DNA from: Prostheceraeus crozeri | Lineage: Eukaryota > Platyhelminthes > Polycladida > Euryleptidae | Assembly: GCA_907163375.1 (NCBI GenBank) | Contig: CAJQUW010014751.1 | Location: 62,001 to 126,000 of the forward strand | Direction: 5' to 3' | Length of the DNA: 64,000 bases | Shown here: positions 11,401-24,949 of the stretch, one piece after another | Layout of the letters: every line of letters begins with the position of its first letter | Numbering within the stretch: the stretch's first letter is position 1 | The notes under the pieces: model-generated | The model's database searches: none | What the model saw: the letters and a program-made list of their open reading frames with translations, nothing else | Told to the model about the DNA's origin: nothing | Position numbers and translations under genes: made by a program

Positions 11401-12295
11401 CGAAAGGACGTTTTGATACACATAGGTCTAAGACGTATTTGCAGAATATTCCACATAGACCATCTCCACTGAGACATCCAAAACTTCTGTGATTCAGAGT
11501 GGCATTAAAAGCTCTGTCTCCAGGTCACCCTTTGAATTTTATCAACAACACGATGCAATCTGAACGAATAGGCAAGCGACGCCGAACACTGAACGTCATT
11601 GACGATTCTTCATCCGATTTGCCGTTCTGTCCTAAGCTTGACTATATTGTTTCATTAAACTGTCCAATTTGGTGACTTTCAATGATGCATGTGATGCTAT
11701 GCATCCATTTCCGAATCTGAATGTAATGCAATGAAGCGATTTGACAAACTGTAATACTCAACCACCCGAACGACAAAAACCTGCAAGCAGCCACAACTTA
11801 GTATCACTCCAGAATGGCTGCAACATGCCACACCTACAGCAGCTCATTCTCAGCCACATATGGCATGTATCTGCACCCGGCTTTTAAGCAGTCATCCCAT
11901 TCGAAAGAAAATCCCATTTGCTTATCAGTAACCAGCCATCACTTTTTGATGAAGCAACGGAGTATGTAACACTAACCACAGTTGAACCAATGAGATGCAA
12001 AATACTCATTCACTATGATGTCACCCATTATTCAAGATATTCACATGACTACTGTCAATAAAGCGAAGTCATGGTCCATCTAAAATTGAATGACTATTGC
12101 GGTTACATGCAAATGCTTGAAAGCGTTTCTTGGCAAAGCATCATCCAATTCTAATTTGTCGATATATTTAAATACGTTTGCAAGACCAGACATATATATA
12201 TACGTTCAAGGTGGGTACATGAATATCATTTTCGAACAGCACCACCAAAGAAATTGAAAACTGCGGTTTTCGCGAGGCATGAGAGGCATTTTTCA
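8478..12295. other. Long non-coding stretch without recognisable gene
   Basis: Only short open frames occur (the longest is 98 codons) and none has a family signature I trust. The frame at 8879-9172 holds a weak GRSDDSHGSHSF string. The frames at 10013-10228, 10372-10557 and 10561-10800 are unrecognised. The sequence has the look of old, decayed transposon DNA, but I found no end repeats. Confidence 0.35.
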
Positions 12296-12338
12296 TCTGA
12301 TCAATCAGACAACGTTTGAAGATGTCTGATTGATCAGA
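12296..12338. repeat. Perfect 16-bp hairpin
   Basis: TCTGATCAATCAGACA at 12296-12311 is followed, after an 11-base loop, by its exact reverse complement at 12323-12338. There is no T-run after it and no gene beside it, so I do not call it a terminator. It may be the centre of a decayed palindromic element. Confidence 0.7.
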
Positions 12339-12474
12339 CGAACGGTGCAGTTCGAAAATTGCAGTTTTCAGTTTCTTGCATGGCTACGTTCGAAAATAAG
12401 AATAAAGACCAGACATTTATATATTTTTTAATTATATTTTTTTCTTTTGGATTCACTCAAAACATACAACGCAT

Positions 12475-13205
12475 CATAGAGCAAGTATATGTAGTAAGAT
12501 ATTCTATAGTAAGCATGCTTGCTCTGTGGTTGTTAGAGTGTCCACTCAAACAAGTTTCTGTATACAGTGAATACATTTATATGAAGAATTCAGTTTTCTG
12601 CGAAGATTACGGTCCTGTGGTCCAGAAAACTATTTGCGCAATTTCAATGGTCTAAACTTTTGCAAATTTATATAGGTACGGTATGAAGCCCATCCATAAA
12701 TAGTTTGAAATAGGTTGGATATCGAAAAGGAATGAATATTCTCCAACAAGCACCTTTAATTCAGCTGATGATCCAGGAATTTTCATGGACCACATTATAA
12801 TGCTAGTCTTTGCAAGTCTTCAAGTAAAAGATTAGATCTCATTGCTCTTATGCTACATCTCATGCTTCTTAGCTGAGTCATCATGTGCTAAATTAAATTA
12901 TCAGCGGCATGGTTCTATGATTCACATGTCATCATGATCAGTCAGATTTACTGATATTTTCTCCAAAAGTGTAGAAATTTGCACAGCTAACAGGTGACAC
13001 TGGGTCTCGACTCATGTTCATTTAAAGAAATAGAAATTATGCACATTGAGGATTTTATAAATGCTGAGTCACCACTCTGCCTAATAAACCTGCTCTTTGA
13101 ACAGAACAGAAACTCAGCATTCATAAATTTCCCGCATGTGTATACAGTTTCGATTTCGTTAAATGAACATGAATCGATATCCGGTACCACCTGTGCCTTC
13201 AAATA
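12475..13205 (+). mobile_element. CATAGAG-family DNA transposon, copy A (deletion derivative, rearranged end)
   Basis: It starts CATAGAGCAAGTATA and shares its left inner sequence (from GAGTGTCCACTCAAA, near 12535) with copies at 29.4 and 47.5 kb. Its right inner sequence (12930-13099) matches the right ends of those copies and stops at CCTGCTCTTTG. From about 13105 to 13205 a second right end follows in reverse orientation, giving a head-to-head pair. At about 0.6 kb it has no coding capacity. No matching target duplication is seen, consistent with the rearranged end. Confidence 0.65.
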
Positions 13206-15358
13206 CTCTATGGACCCATTGTTGCTATGTCAAGGACAAAAACACAAGCAGAGAACTCCGGCACTCCATATTATTAGTAGTCATGCACATTGAAAGGAAG
13301 ATGATGTCGAGGACATGAATCGTTTTGACAGCGGTGTCTAAACGATTACGGATGCCTCCAGTTTCTATGAGCTGTTGCCAGTCTGTGGCAACTTGCAGCA
13401 ATGCGAATTATCGTAGACTATTCAATCAGATGGCTTCTATATGCAAGGAGAAAAAAAATGACAATGAATGCATTGCGCTGATGAGTTGCCTCTGCCTTTT
13501 CATGTTCAGTCACTTCAGACCGCTGGAAGCCTATATATCTTAGGCATCACGAAATTCAACTGTTTTCGAGTTTCATGACCGTTCTAGTCCTATGTTTTCA
13601 CACAGTGACATACCTCTATTTGTCTATCTAATGAATTATGATGCATGGTGGTATTTTTACACATTCTTATTATGTAAACGGAGTACGGATGCATAGTTTT
13701 GAATATGTTTGACGTTGTAGCGATTGGTTAATAAATATTTCGAAATATTGCCTTTTTTCAAAAGCATTGCAAATACTCGACTTAGTTAGTAAACTTCTTA
13801 AAAAGAAAAAACTGATTCGATTATTTAGTATTTGCTATCTAAAATCTTTCTATGGCATTAAAACAAATCTTGAAATTGAACAGAACGTGCCAGAAACATT
13901 GCAGGGACATCATGGCATTAAAAATAGCTTCAACTTCACAACAAATCAATTTTATTTTGACAAAATACAAACCACAACTTTTTGAACGCACAATACTCCT
14001 GTTCACTATCGGATGAAGACGTTGGTAATCATGGCTCTCCATCTTTCTCGATTAGTCGAGGTCTTCATAATCTCGGCCTCCCTGACCTACACCCAATTGG
14101 AGAAACTCTGAAAGTAGTTCGGCATTCCAACACGACGTTCCATATGCCGCTCACGACACCAGCAAGAAAACTGCGAACGAGCCACTTTGACTGAGTTTTG
14201 TCATTATCTATGTTTTCCATGTGTTACATATTGTTTACGTATGGCATATAATGCACCAAGTATGCAATAGTGATAAGCATAGAGTCTTGCTGTGTGCTTG
14301 GATGCACCTGGCATGTGCCATCAGGTGTGAGCAAATGACGTCTTAGCAAAAAAACTGAACAAGTGGAGTGGAATGACCTCCTTTCTGCATTTCTGACGTT
14401 GAGTCAAATGATTTTTACAAATCAGCACAGATCGAGCAAATAGAGCGAGACTCATATGGCCTTCATTTCGACAGCGTATTCCAAATATTCGCTGTTCCCA
14501 AGATATTTGTTTAGTCAGCTATAATAATAGCCGGGAAATTTAAAAATAATGTTTATGATATTCCTCGCTCAAAAAAACACAGTCGGACTTATTTCATGAT
14601 GCTAGTTTTTCATTGAATAAACCATGGAAAACACTGATCGACGTACTGAAAATAATATTATCCAATGATTTTTGATTGCAATTTTTCTGATTTTAAAGAT
14701 CTATCGATTATCTGATGACCGTAGTTTCGGCATACAGACAATACCTTCTGCTGGCATTATTCTAGGCTACGCCTCCTCTTCAAGGTGTTATGCGTTGTGC
14801 TTGCTAAATGATTTACGATTTGCTAGTTGGCTTTACTCTTTCTCTCATCCGTGTGTTATTTTATGTTGAGTTTTATGGGAAGAACCTCATCTCAATCCCA
14901 TATAGCATTCTGCGGAGTCACATGCGCGTACTCACATGCATGTATGTTTTGTGACTCATCAAATAAAATTTGCCAGCAACGATGCTATATTCAGAGAATT
15001 TTCCGCAGGTGCCCCAATGAATCTGCTTAATGTATTCTCAAATTTTATCTAACACAACTATGGAGAAATTTGTTTACCTAGAAAAACGGGTGCGTTCATT
15101 TTGACCGTTGGTCTGCGTTAATAATGTTCAGCTATAATTTTTCGTTATTAAACGCGGTAACTTAATCCTCTTAAAGTAAATTTGTCTCCCAAAAGTTTAA
15201 ACAAGCTATTCACACATCTTCACAAGAAAAAAACGTTTTAAGCAAACATCATGTTCATGTATATTGAGCAAAAAATAATGATAACATATCAATGAAATCC
15301 ATTTTGACACCAACATAAGCAGTTAGTGGAAAGAAAAATTTTAATTCATTTTTTGCAT
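13206..15358. other. No recognisable gene
   Basis: Short open frames only (up to 72 codons), with no family signature, no tRNA-like fold and no end repeats that I could find. Confidence 0.35.
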
Positions 15359-16560
15359 TCAATACCAAATTTTTCTTTTCCGCGTGCATGCCACAGACAG
15401 ATGAACTGCAGCCAACACATCTTTTGTGGGTTTTGTTCCGACATCCGCCAAACTGAACATGTTCGTCGAGATGAAGAACAACGCGACACTAGGACTCATC
15501 TTCACAGATGCTGATGTAGCAGACTTGAAGCCGGTGAGTTCTTTTTGGAGATCCAAGATAAAATGCCGTCGACTAATCGTGCTGTTCGACGCTTTTCGTA
15601 ATAGGATCCAAGAATTGATGCCAATCAGGTCCAAGACATTGAAGAATAGTGCAACTGGCCAGCGCCTCGAAGCAGCCTCAGATGTATAAAACTTCACCAT
15701 TTGGTCAATGCAGTTAACCCCAACCTTCGTCTTTTTGAAATGCAAGATGGTTTCCGCCTTTTTTCGTCCGCAGAGATCAGAGTCCTGTGAAGGGAACTGC
15801 TGGGACAAACAGTTGTAAATTTCTTCGCTTTGTACAACGTGAGTATGCAACCAGATGCAGATCACAGTACTTCAGTGTCGTGAACAGCTTTATCAGCCAT
15901 GATTTTTTTATGTCAGGAAGTTCATGTTGGTTTATGTTTTATTGTTCCAACCAAGCTCATGCGCTTCTGTTTCAACTCATTGCACAGATTCACGGAGCCA
16001 AAATAGTTGTCTGTCCTGTCGTGACGCCATCGCCGAGAGAGAAATAGGGTTTCGTCTATGAAAGGACAGCGAATTGTCGAATCGGTTTTTTTTGTTGAGA
16101 GTTTGGGTCAAATTTTCCAAGGTATGGGAAACCGTTGCACACGCATTTAGTGTCAACGTCGACAAGTAGAAAAAAATGGCACCATATTTGTCCTGTTTGT
16201 CGGTAAGAAATTCAGGAAACGGACAACGAGATTTGCATGGAAATGATTGTTCGTCGACTGTTAAATTTTGTGAAGGTATGAAACACTTTTGACAGTTCTC
16301 TATGAAAGGCTGCCACAATTCACAAAACAGTGCTAATTTATCAGTACTCAATCGCTCTTTTCGGAAACTTCTGACGTCAAAGCATAAAAGTATCTATATT
16401 TCATGAAAACGGTTTTTGTTGTGATGCCACCATTCGCACGAAAGATATTCTGGTACGGTGAGCGGTCAACATGAATCGTTCGAAGATTGAATCCAAATTT
16501 GTCCATTTCGACTGGTATAATTTTGAGATTCACAATCTTCCGCATCGGAAGTCAAGGATA
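15359..16560 (-). pseudogene. piggyBac transposase, broken copy
   Basis: On the minus strand, in order: FRANGGITT (near 16.4 kb), then LWQPFIENCQKC and NLTVDEQSFPCKSRCPF (near 16.3 kb), then HFKKTKVGVNCIDQM and ASRRWPVALFFNVLDL.GINSW (15.6-15.8 kb). These are conserved piggyBac blocks; the Asp in DEQ and the Asp in IDQM are catalytic aspartates of the family. The C-terminal Cys/His zinc domain (C..NKT...C..C...VC..H) is readable near 15.36-15.43 kb, but in another frame. At least three frame changes separate the pieces and the N-terminal region is not seen. TTAA-flanked end repeats were not found. Confidence 0.85.
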
Positions 16561-18489
16561 GAGTTGACGTTCAGCCTCTTCTTCAAAGATAGATATTTAT
16601 TAGAGAGAGGAAATTGAGGAATCACTTTCAGAGTCACTCATAGTCACAATAAATTGTTTTTCCATCACCTCCTGGACTTAGCGACTGGTGCATCATCATC
16701 ACAAGAATCGAGTTACGAATCACAAAAGTCCTCAATTATCTTGGAAGTACGCTCTGCAGAGTATTATTATATTATCTGCAGTACGCTAGGGTTTGCTCAT
16801 TCTTCGAATCGATGACACATCTGATCGTAAATGGAAGAATGAAAACCTAAGTATCTGTTTACAAATCATTCCATGCCCTAGATAATGTACTAAGCTGAAT
16901 TTAAAAACTGAAAGCTAAAAATGAGCGACGACACAACAACCTACAAGTGTAAAAGACTAAGTTTCTTTCGTACGTGGATTGCAATCTATTTAGTTGAATT
17001 CAATTACTGACAGAATTCATTGAATTCAAAATGAATGCATTCGTATTTCTAAGGTAATCCATGTACTAACGCATAAAAATACAATAAGATTTCTTAGATA
17101 TTTCATAATGTATTTTATTACTTTATTGTTGAATCTTAAAAGTCATGAAAGATGAAGTTGACTGATGAATTATTTTTTCTGTCATCTTGAAGGATAATTT
17201 GATATGGGTATAAACGAACGCAGCCGTATTTCTAGTGTTAAGGCCCGTTGAAAATATGAATTTCTACCCGTTGCGCCGCTCCCACATCTGTAATTTGACG
17301 TCTTCTTTTGAGGAATATACGTATGACCGCCTGGTTGTTGTGCGGTTGTTGGCCTGCCCTTAGAGAGACATTGAAAAGGTCTAATAAAGGCAATTCTCCA
17401 TTTCTTCTGGCCGGCTAGCCGCAGTCGGCGGGCAGTCGGGCAGCCATTCATTGCGGTCGAAAGCGCTTCAATGATTTGTTTTGTGTGCGCCAACTTTAAC
17501 TCAGTTAACCAGCTTATTTTGTCAATGTCGATCGGCTGTTTTAACACTATGCAAACGCTTTTCCATGACCCTTAGACAGAAGCCATTTAACCAAAACAGC
17601 TGAGCACTAGTGGACTCGCATTTAGTATCATTAACCTCTGACTGGTGACGATGACAATGAATTACAACAAGAAGCTGAGTGCGAGTGAACTCATATCAGC
17701 AGGACGTCCAAGTATCATTGACATATCGCATTTAGCAGTTGCCCTTCAGAATCGAAGCCCAACTTTATTGAGAAGGCTTGGCTGACATTCCTTTTCTGAC
17801 GGATGCTATTTTCCATTGTTCAAGATAAACGAGCATTCTTGGTCTGTTGTGGTACTTCGATTTCATAAATGCCGATTTTTAACTCGTTTACGGCATGAAT
17901 TGACATCATTCCACACTTCCGATAGTTTTGCGATGTTTGTAATTAATGCAAATTCGTGTTCCCTATTGCCGGATTTGTGACTGACTGCTCTGAAAATATA
18001 CAGTGATTGGCAGGATTGCCTTTTGATAACGAACAGAAGTTATTGGAATATTTTCGAATGTGATTTACTCAGTATCTCTATTTAAGTAGAAGTATAGGCT
18101 ACAGTTCAGGATTTGAAGAAAAAATTATGGTCATTGTGTTTATTGCATGTAATCATGATGTTCAGAATATAGTTTGATTTCTCTGAAAAGAATTTGTTTA
18201 GCTACTGCGCACAAATCAAGACGGCTTGTTAACTTCGGGCTTCGTTTCTCATTGCATTACCTACTGCAACTACCCAGGGACTGGCTGTCTCTATACAAGT
18301 TATTTCGGTACTATTTTCTCATGATATTCTCTATAACGCTGTCAGTGACATTGCATTATTCCATCGCTGCAAGTTGACTCGGACTCAATGAAATCGTGTA
18401 GGCATATGAAGGAAGCGCAGAAGTCAAAGGGTCAAACTGTCATGTTTGTTAAGATACTGAAATTTTCTTTCGGCAGCATTGTCTTAGAA
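16561..18489. other. No recognisable gene
   Basis: A 121-codon minus-strand frame (17182-17547) is GC-richer than its surroundings but matches no family I know. It could be a relic of the upstream part of a transposon. Nothing else is supported. Confidence 0.3.
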
Positions 18490-18999
18490 AATGGGTAAAA
18501 TTATAAAAATATGAAAAAGCTCTAAGCTGCAAAATTTGAATTTTTATTGACCAATATTTCGGTTTCACAACCAGCATCAGGGTCAGATAGCATTACAAAG
18601 AAAGCATTACAGAGAAGATAAAGGAGATTCAAAATTTAAGTGTGCAATGCAATTAGTAGAGGAATCAAGATATGCACATTTATGATATAATGTTCATAGA
18701 AATAAAAAGTCAAGCAACACCTCCCTCTCCTCCCTTGATTAGATCTCTGTGTCCTGTAATGAACTCAAGGGAAGAGAGGGAGGTGTTGCTTGACTTTTTA
18801 TTTCTGTGAACATTATATCATAAATTTGCATATCTTGATTCCTCTACTAATTGCATTGCACACTTAAATTTTGAATCTCCTTTACCTTCTCTGTAATGCT
18901 ATCTGACCCTGATGCTGGTTGTGAAACCGAAATATTGGTCAATAAAAATTCAAATTTTGCAGCTTAGAGCTTTTTCATATTTTTATAATTTTACCCATT
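18490..18999. repeat. Palindromic repeat element, 2 x ~240 bp arms
   Basis: The left arm (18490-18738) and right arm (18765-18999) are reverse complements with very few mismatches around a 26-bp centre. The outer ends read AATGGGTAAAATTATAAAAA and its complement. The high identity implies recent formation or gene conversion between arms. The right arm carries a hammerhead-like core. No coding sequence is present. Confidence 0.9.
18909..18933 (+). ncRNA. Hammerhead-like core motif
   Basis: CTGATGC (A9 of the canonical CTGATGA is replaced by C), one T, a hairpin GGTT/AACC with loop GTGA, then GAAAT, and ATTGGTC a few bases on. The order and spacing fit a hammerhead core; the C substitution probably kills cleavage. 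Confidence 0.35.
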
Positions 19000-21777
19000 G
19001 TCGTGTTTGTGTTCCTCACACAATCCCGTGGTAAAGCAGGGGTTTGTGTCTTTGTGAGATCAGATCTGCAAGCTTCTAGAGCTCTTCATTCGATGTTGAT
19101 CGCACCGACTACCAGATTTTGTACCTATTCAATATTGGTGGTCGACGTTTCAGCGCGACATTAGGTTAAGGGTTAACCCGTAACCGCAACAGGTCTCCAA
19201 ATTGTAGTGACACATGTCATGTTGCGCATTTAGTAGGCGCTAGTTGCTATTTACACTACGGAAGTTGCTGCTATACCATTGGTTTTTAGCTATATAATCA
19301 GCTATAATAACAAATGTTCATGTACTTTTGGCTGCATGAAATTTCCGACGTCCGCATCTAATGAAGGAGTGGGAAAGCTTCATCGACGTGGGCTGGAAAC
19401 ACAGTGATCCTACTCATGCCCGAATTCCCGATCTTTTTCTTCAGAAAGATGCCCGAAAATTGTATTACATTTTTAAAGGTTTTCTTAAGTTTTAATTGTA
19501 GTCTGATTCGTACTTCATTGGTCCTTTCCCCTCAGTTCATGTATGATATTAAAATATCACTTCAGATTTAATCAGTTTGTTGCATCTATGTTGCTGTCTT
19601 GTTAATTGTTGGAACAGGTGAGCGATAATTTTATACGAGAATGATCCATATCAATTTCGCACGATGTGCCTGGATTTTGTTGTTAATCTTAATAATATGA
19701 TGTTAGTAAGATAGACTTACAGTGCAAGTTTGACCTATTTTTTAGTTTGAAATGTGTAATTGCAGTTCGGGAAATAAGCTACATGGGAATGAAGTTCTGA
19801 GAGTAACTCAGCTTTAGTCCTGAAACCAATCAAATAGAAAAAGAAGAAATTGGGACTTGAGTTTATAAAAACTTGCCTTTTCGCTTCCTATATGGATACT
19901 CTACAGCCTCTTAAGCATCTTCAGGTATATTCAAGGTATTAGAACAGTCCAAAGTAGCCTACTACTAATTACGTGCAGGAACATTGGACAAACTGCATGG
20001 CACAAGAAGTATCCGTTTACATAACACACGACTTGTCTTCTTCCTTTTGCTAATACACATGTCTAGTGTATACTGTACATACCAATCAGAGTTGTCACTT
20101 GGTCTGTATTTACAGACTAGCTTGTAAGGTCTGTAGATGGCACGTGTATTTCAATCGACGCTTATTATCAGTTGAAAACATAAGTTTTCGGCATAAATTT
20201 TGTTAGAAGCAATCTGGCAGCTATGGTGTCAAACCGGTCATAGTGTTTTTCTGACTCCCTAATCACATTGCATAAAATGAGTGCATCACGACTGCGAGCC
20301 GGTAGCATCCCTTTTAGCTTCTAAGAAAATGCTATAAAACTTAAGCTTTTAATAAAATTTTGCAAATTTTTCATTAAAGATATTTGGGATGAATTCAACA
20401 AATATAGCCTATTAAAACTTTTGCTTTCCCTGGATTCATTGATGTGCATGTACTTTTATGAAATTTTATCTAATTTTTGCAAGCAAACACAACAAGAATA
20501 AAGACGTGTAGACAGTCTAATTGATGTTTGACCAGGGACTGCAATTTTCCTTAATTTCTGTAAGTCAGCCAAAAATTTTGTTGGGTCAGTCAGGTGATGA
20601 ATGGGTAAGAGAAATTCAGGTTTTTAGAATTCATGAATTTTTCTGAATGGTTAGGAAATAAAAATTTGTCAATTTCTTTCACAAGTTATACCTCACTATT
20701 TTTAGCTTTTCAATTCTTCCAAGAGTAGCATTTGACTGAATCGAAATTCTATGTGTCATAACATGAAGCTTTGTTAACTGTTGGATAATGGGGCATTAGT
20801 AGTGTCATGAAATGAACTTCCATCATGTGATGATTATCTAAAGCAGCATCCATGTAACGATGAGAACCATGAGATATTTTGAAAAGGATGTTCTCTTTTT
20901 GACCCTGTTAATAAGTATGCACTATTCGACCAAGAGGATGCCGATGAAACAATTGGATCTTAGCATAACCTTTTGGACGTCTATCAGCTTGTTAGACATT
21001 TTAAGAACCCTGGTAGGATGTTTTACGCCTCTGCGAATGGTTTTTATCGACACACTGTAGCAGCAAATAGATGCGACTTTTTTTCAGTTTCTGTAAATCG
21101 CGCTAAGGCGAATTGTAGTCCCTACCTTAGGTTTCTGAAGAAGGTGGATGTCTCAGGGATCAGAAGGACATCGCTCCCCATACATCCGAGTACTCGAAAG
21201 ATACGACTGCATTCTTAAGAAAGATGGTCGAGTCAGTTGGATCAGGTAGAGAGTGACATCTCACTGACTTTCGCTGAGGACATCGAACATTTTCTTTCAT
21301 CAACCTCTTCTTTTGAGTAGCAGTCATTGACATGGCCTCCAACCCGCAAGATTTGGCTCCATAGCAACTCTGAACTGCTCTATCTTTGTATGGTCTTAAT
21401 AGGTGACAGTCAATCTTGAATCATTCTGTACTGGATAATGGTGTCGGTGTACGAGATTTTCCAGTTCATGTAAGGCACCGATTACCTGGCGAGCGGGAAG
21501 ACGGGAAAGTGAGATACCCAAGTCCATGTGGAAGCAGGGTTGGAATATTTATAAAGGAAAACATTCAAATATCCCACTTAAAACCCATGGTTTTTCTACG
21601 AAGTATTTAAGTGGGTTTTTCTAAACAGGGTTATGCTTAAATTTTTAACGAAATTGTTTTTTTAAAGTATGTTCGATGGCTTATCTCTAACAACGCATAT
21701 ATAATTTTCAGTTTCAATTTTCGTAGATTATGTAAATAAAATTCTTTGACTAACCCTTCGGATAAATTGTTAATTAT
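19000..21777. other. No recognisable gene
   Basis: AT-rich DNA with short open frames only (at most 81 codons, 20.9-21.6 kb). A small inverted pair, CCCACTTAAA near 21.58 kb and TTTAAGTGGG near 21.61 kb, is the only structure noticed. Confidence 0.35.
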
Positions 21778-23435
21778 AGTCACGTATAACTATTTGACAG
21801 GAAATATCTGCCAGGGCCAGTCACAATTATACCTTCGGATGATAACTCCAACCACAATAATGATTTTCTCAAATTAGTTACTATGAAATACTTATGCCCT
21901 TTTGCAATTCATTCGTCAATCATGCTTTGCATCAAAATTTCAAGATTTGCATGGAAATTCAATTGTCAATGAGTAATAGCGAAAATTCTGCAACATTTTT
22001 TGCACCCCAAACATGAACGTGTGCACCTTATGACAACTGAATCGTGCTCTCTTTATCATGACGACAGTCCGGTATCCTCCAGACGCGCACACGGCCGTCA
22101 GTAGGTTTCAGCAAGAATCTTGAATCATCAGTAAATGCGATTCTTGACCATTGCGGCTCTCCAAAATGAATTCGATTCATTGACCAATTCAGTCGGCTTA
22201 CGCGGTGACAGGGAGAGAGGTGTGGACTGATCTTGGGTCGGTAGGAGCAAATTCCAGCGGAATGCAAACGATTGTGAAGTGTCTGAGACGTCACTGCTTC
22301 ATACCAAGCTAAGTGAAGCTGTCTTGATGTAGAAAATTGATTTGACTTTAGTAAGACTAGAAGACGGCTATCATTCCTCTAAGATGCCTTTCGTGGTCGT
22401 TCAGATCGTTTGTAAAATCGCAAGTGTCCTCACTGCTTAAATATATTGATCCAGGAGTTAAGTCTTTCGCCAACAGTTGCCTGTTTCATGCAGGCTTCTC
22501 ATATATCGATGACATGGTAATTCAATCCTTCTCCCGACATACTGGCCATACACAGCCATTCAAAAATAATTTAAGATCTGATGCCGCTCAGAATAGCCAT
22601 ATATTTCTTTACAGTGACATTGCTATAGCATTTGTATTGACATCAATGGTAGACTACAGTGTCATAGTGCATTGTGAGTAGCTTCCATGCATCCATGCAA
22701 ATACAATGATACAATGATGGAATTTCCGATTTTTAGCATTTTGTGGTCTATTTTCAACTATAGCATGCATCAATTGATGTCACCCATGAGGAAAATTGTT
22801 TGTTCTGATTGTTAGAGCTGATTGTCTTTGAAATTATGACTTTAGATGCCTGAATTTGTGATACTTGAATCAATCAAGGACTCAAACACGATATTTATCA
22901 ATCATCGGCTTGAGTCACGTCAAATCTGTATGGAACGGACTTTTTGAATTTTGCTACAAATTCTATTATAGGCCTATTTGTCTTTACATCATTATATGAA
23001 ATTTATTACATGTGAGTTACATTCACACATTCGCGTTTTTTTAAAAAATAAATGTATTTTATGGATGTGCTTTCATCCAACTTCTTCAGTAACGTGATTG
23101 ATGTAAGTGCAAGCTTAAAGAGTGAAAGCTAGTAGATAAATTCAGTTTAGTTTAAGTTTTGCTGAAGTTTGGGCTACGCTTCAGAAGAACGATTCTGAAA
23201 AAAAGGCAATTTTGCTACATTTTTGCTATTACTCATCAACAATTGAATTTCCATGCAAATCTTGAAATTTTGATGTAAAGCATGATTGACAAATGAATTT
23301 CAAAAGGGCAAAAGTATTTCATAGATACTAATTTGAGAAAATCATAATATATATTGTGGTTAAACTAATTATCCGAAGGTATTATTGTGACTGAAAGGCC
23401 TAGTAGACATTTTCTGTCAAATAGTTATACGTTAC
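21778..23435. mobile_element. Tc1-type transposon remnant with long inverted ends
   Basis: About 220 bp at the left (21779-22000) is the reverse complement of about 225 bp at the right (23207-23435). The ends read GTCACGTATAACTATTTGAC and GTAACGTATAACTATTTGAC (inward), and both arms include the run ATTTGCATGGAAATTCAATT or its complement. A minus-strand Tc1 transposase piece lies between them. A TA precedes the left end, but the exact TA duplication is not clear at the right. The arms differ by roughly 10-15%, so the copy is old. Confidence 0.8.
22028..22294 (-). pseudogene. Tc1/mariner transposase fragment
   Basis: An 88-aa frame with SQTLHNRLHSAGI (end of the helix-turn-helix region), CHRVSRLNWSMN, and FGEPQWSRIAFTDDSRFLL, where the Asp of TDDSRF stands at the first catalytic position of the Tc1 DDE domain, then DGRVRVWRIP. 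The frame ends only about 30 bp from the left inverted repeat, so the second and third catalytic residues are deleted. The remaining 0.9 kb to the right arm has no recognisable transposase. Confidence 0.85.
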
Positions 23436-24949
23436 TCATTTCCTTCCGTAATTAGTACATTGATTGCGCTCTTTCCTGCATCCACAATTCTACAATCTAT
23501 ATGTCAGGTGGTTTGGTATAATCTGATACCTCGTAGTATATGTAGTAGAAAGTAGTGTTTTTTTATGAGCAACAATGATAGTTCTTGCATTTTTTCGAAT
23601 TGACGAGAAAGTATATTTAATTCAATAATTTCCGCGGTCAATTTAGCATTGTAACTAGTATATACTATTAATTTTAAAGATTGACATTTTACAAAATAGG
23701 GTAGTAGACGATTTTGAATGATGAAAAATGCGAAAAATGAGAACATACCTGATCATTCAATAATTATTTGTAATTATCAAAATATCATTAATGGATTGTG
23801 CATCAAATTTTTCCTGGTGTGACGGCATATTTAAGAGGGACCTGTATTGATGTTCAGGGATGTGAACTATAATTGTGGATCATTTTTTCGCTTGCTAGTA
23901 TTTGATGAAATGGCGACTATCCAACTCAACATTTGATTGTTTTATTTACAAGTTGTCATGAAATTATGGAATGCAGTATAATATATCAACATAAGAAATA
24001 TTGATTGATTGTACGAAGAAATGGCTTCTTCACAGATTCTCAACATGGTCTATAAACGTAAGACAACTCAACCTTGTAAAATTCGACAACCAAATTACGA
24101 TTAACATGCCGTTTAGCAAAGTGAACGGAGAAGAACTGAAGGAGCTCACGGTTATTGATGATCTTAACGACACAGCTGAACGTCTTACACTAAAATTAAA
24201 ATGAAAGACGAATTGAGTGAATTGAATAACTACTTCAAATGCACTGTGTTCTACAAAGGCTACATAGCAAACGAAAGCTGCATTTTAGTGTGATTTCGCT
24301 TCAGGTGGGCCCTACAATTGTCATTGAGGGGCACTATCTCGAAGCGTTTGGGCCCCTCCTGTGATTGAAGGGTTTCATTTCAATTTGTCAGGGACCCTTT
24401 TCGAGGGATTTTGTAGGGACCTGTCACAAAGCTTGTCGAAGGACACCGCTTTCCGTGTTCACGTGTCTGAAAATTAGCTAAAAAATCTTGCTATGAATGT
24501 GTTATGGAGGTGTTCGATAAAACTTACTTTGCACAGTGTGTGCAAGATTCAATGTAAAAGCCGATATCCTTCTGCTTGCATAACTGAGGGATAAAGGTAT
24601 CACACTTATCAAATGTCAGTTATGTCATTGCTTGCAAACTACTTGCGGTGATATAGCTCGTGATTTGTTTTTAATGTACCTCAATGCGATACATTTCCAA
24701 GACATCTATCCCAGTTAGCTCGAGCTCATGGAGCTGGTGACTGACAAATGTAATGCACAGCCGTCAAAGAGTTAGAAAACGCAACTTTCATGTTCCTAAT
24801 TTCATACGTACAACATATTCATCAAAGGTCTTGCATGCTTACGCGTATGTGGTGCATGCTTCGAAATCTAAATTGTTTTGTTCATTTAATGACGATGTAA
24901 TCCTTGTTCATCTCCTTCCACTTAATTAATGCTGACATTTTCATTGTAG
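23436..24949. other. Upstream region of the FAM13-like gene
   Basis: No upstream exon could be proven. The open frame at 24001-24204 (67 aa) is unrecognised and has no compatible splice phase to 24950. A small inverted pair (CAGGTGGGCCCTACAA at 24302 and its near complement ending 24423) could be a MITE of about 120 bp. No promoter motif is convincing. Confidence 0.3.

Noticed and set aside
12296-12338. A bacterial-type terminator
   Set aside because: There is no T-run after the hairpin, and the window is eukaryotic.
24001-24204. A 67-aa frame 0.75 kb upstream of the FAM13-like exon 1, as a possible first exon
   Set aside because: The nearest donor (AAC|GTAAGA) gives a phase that meets a stop in the 24950 exon; no family similarity.
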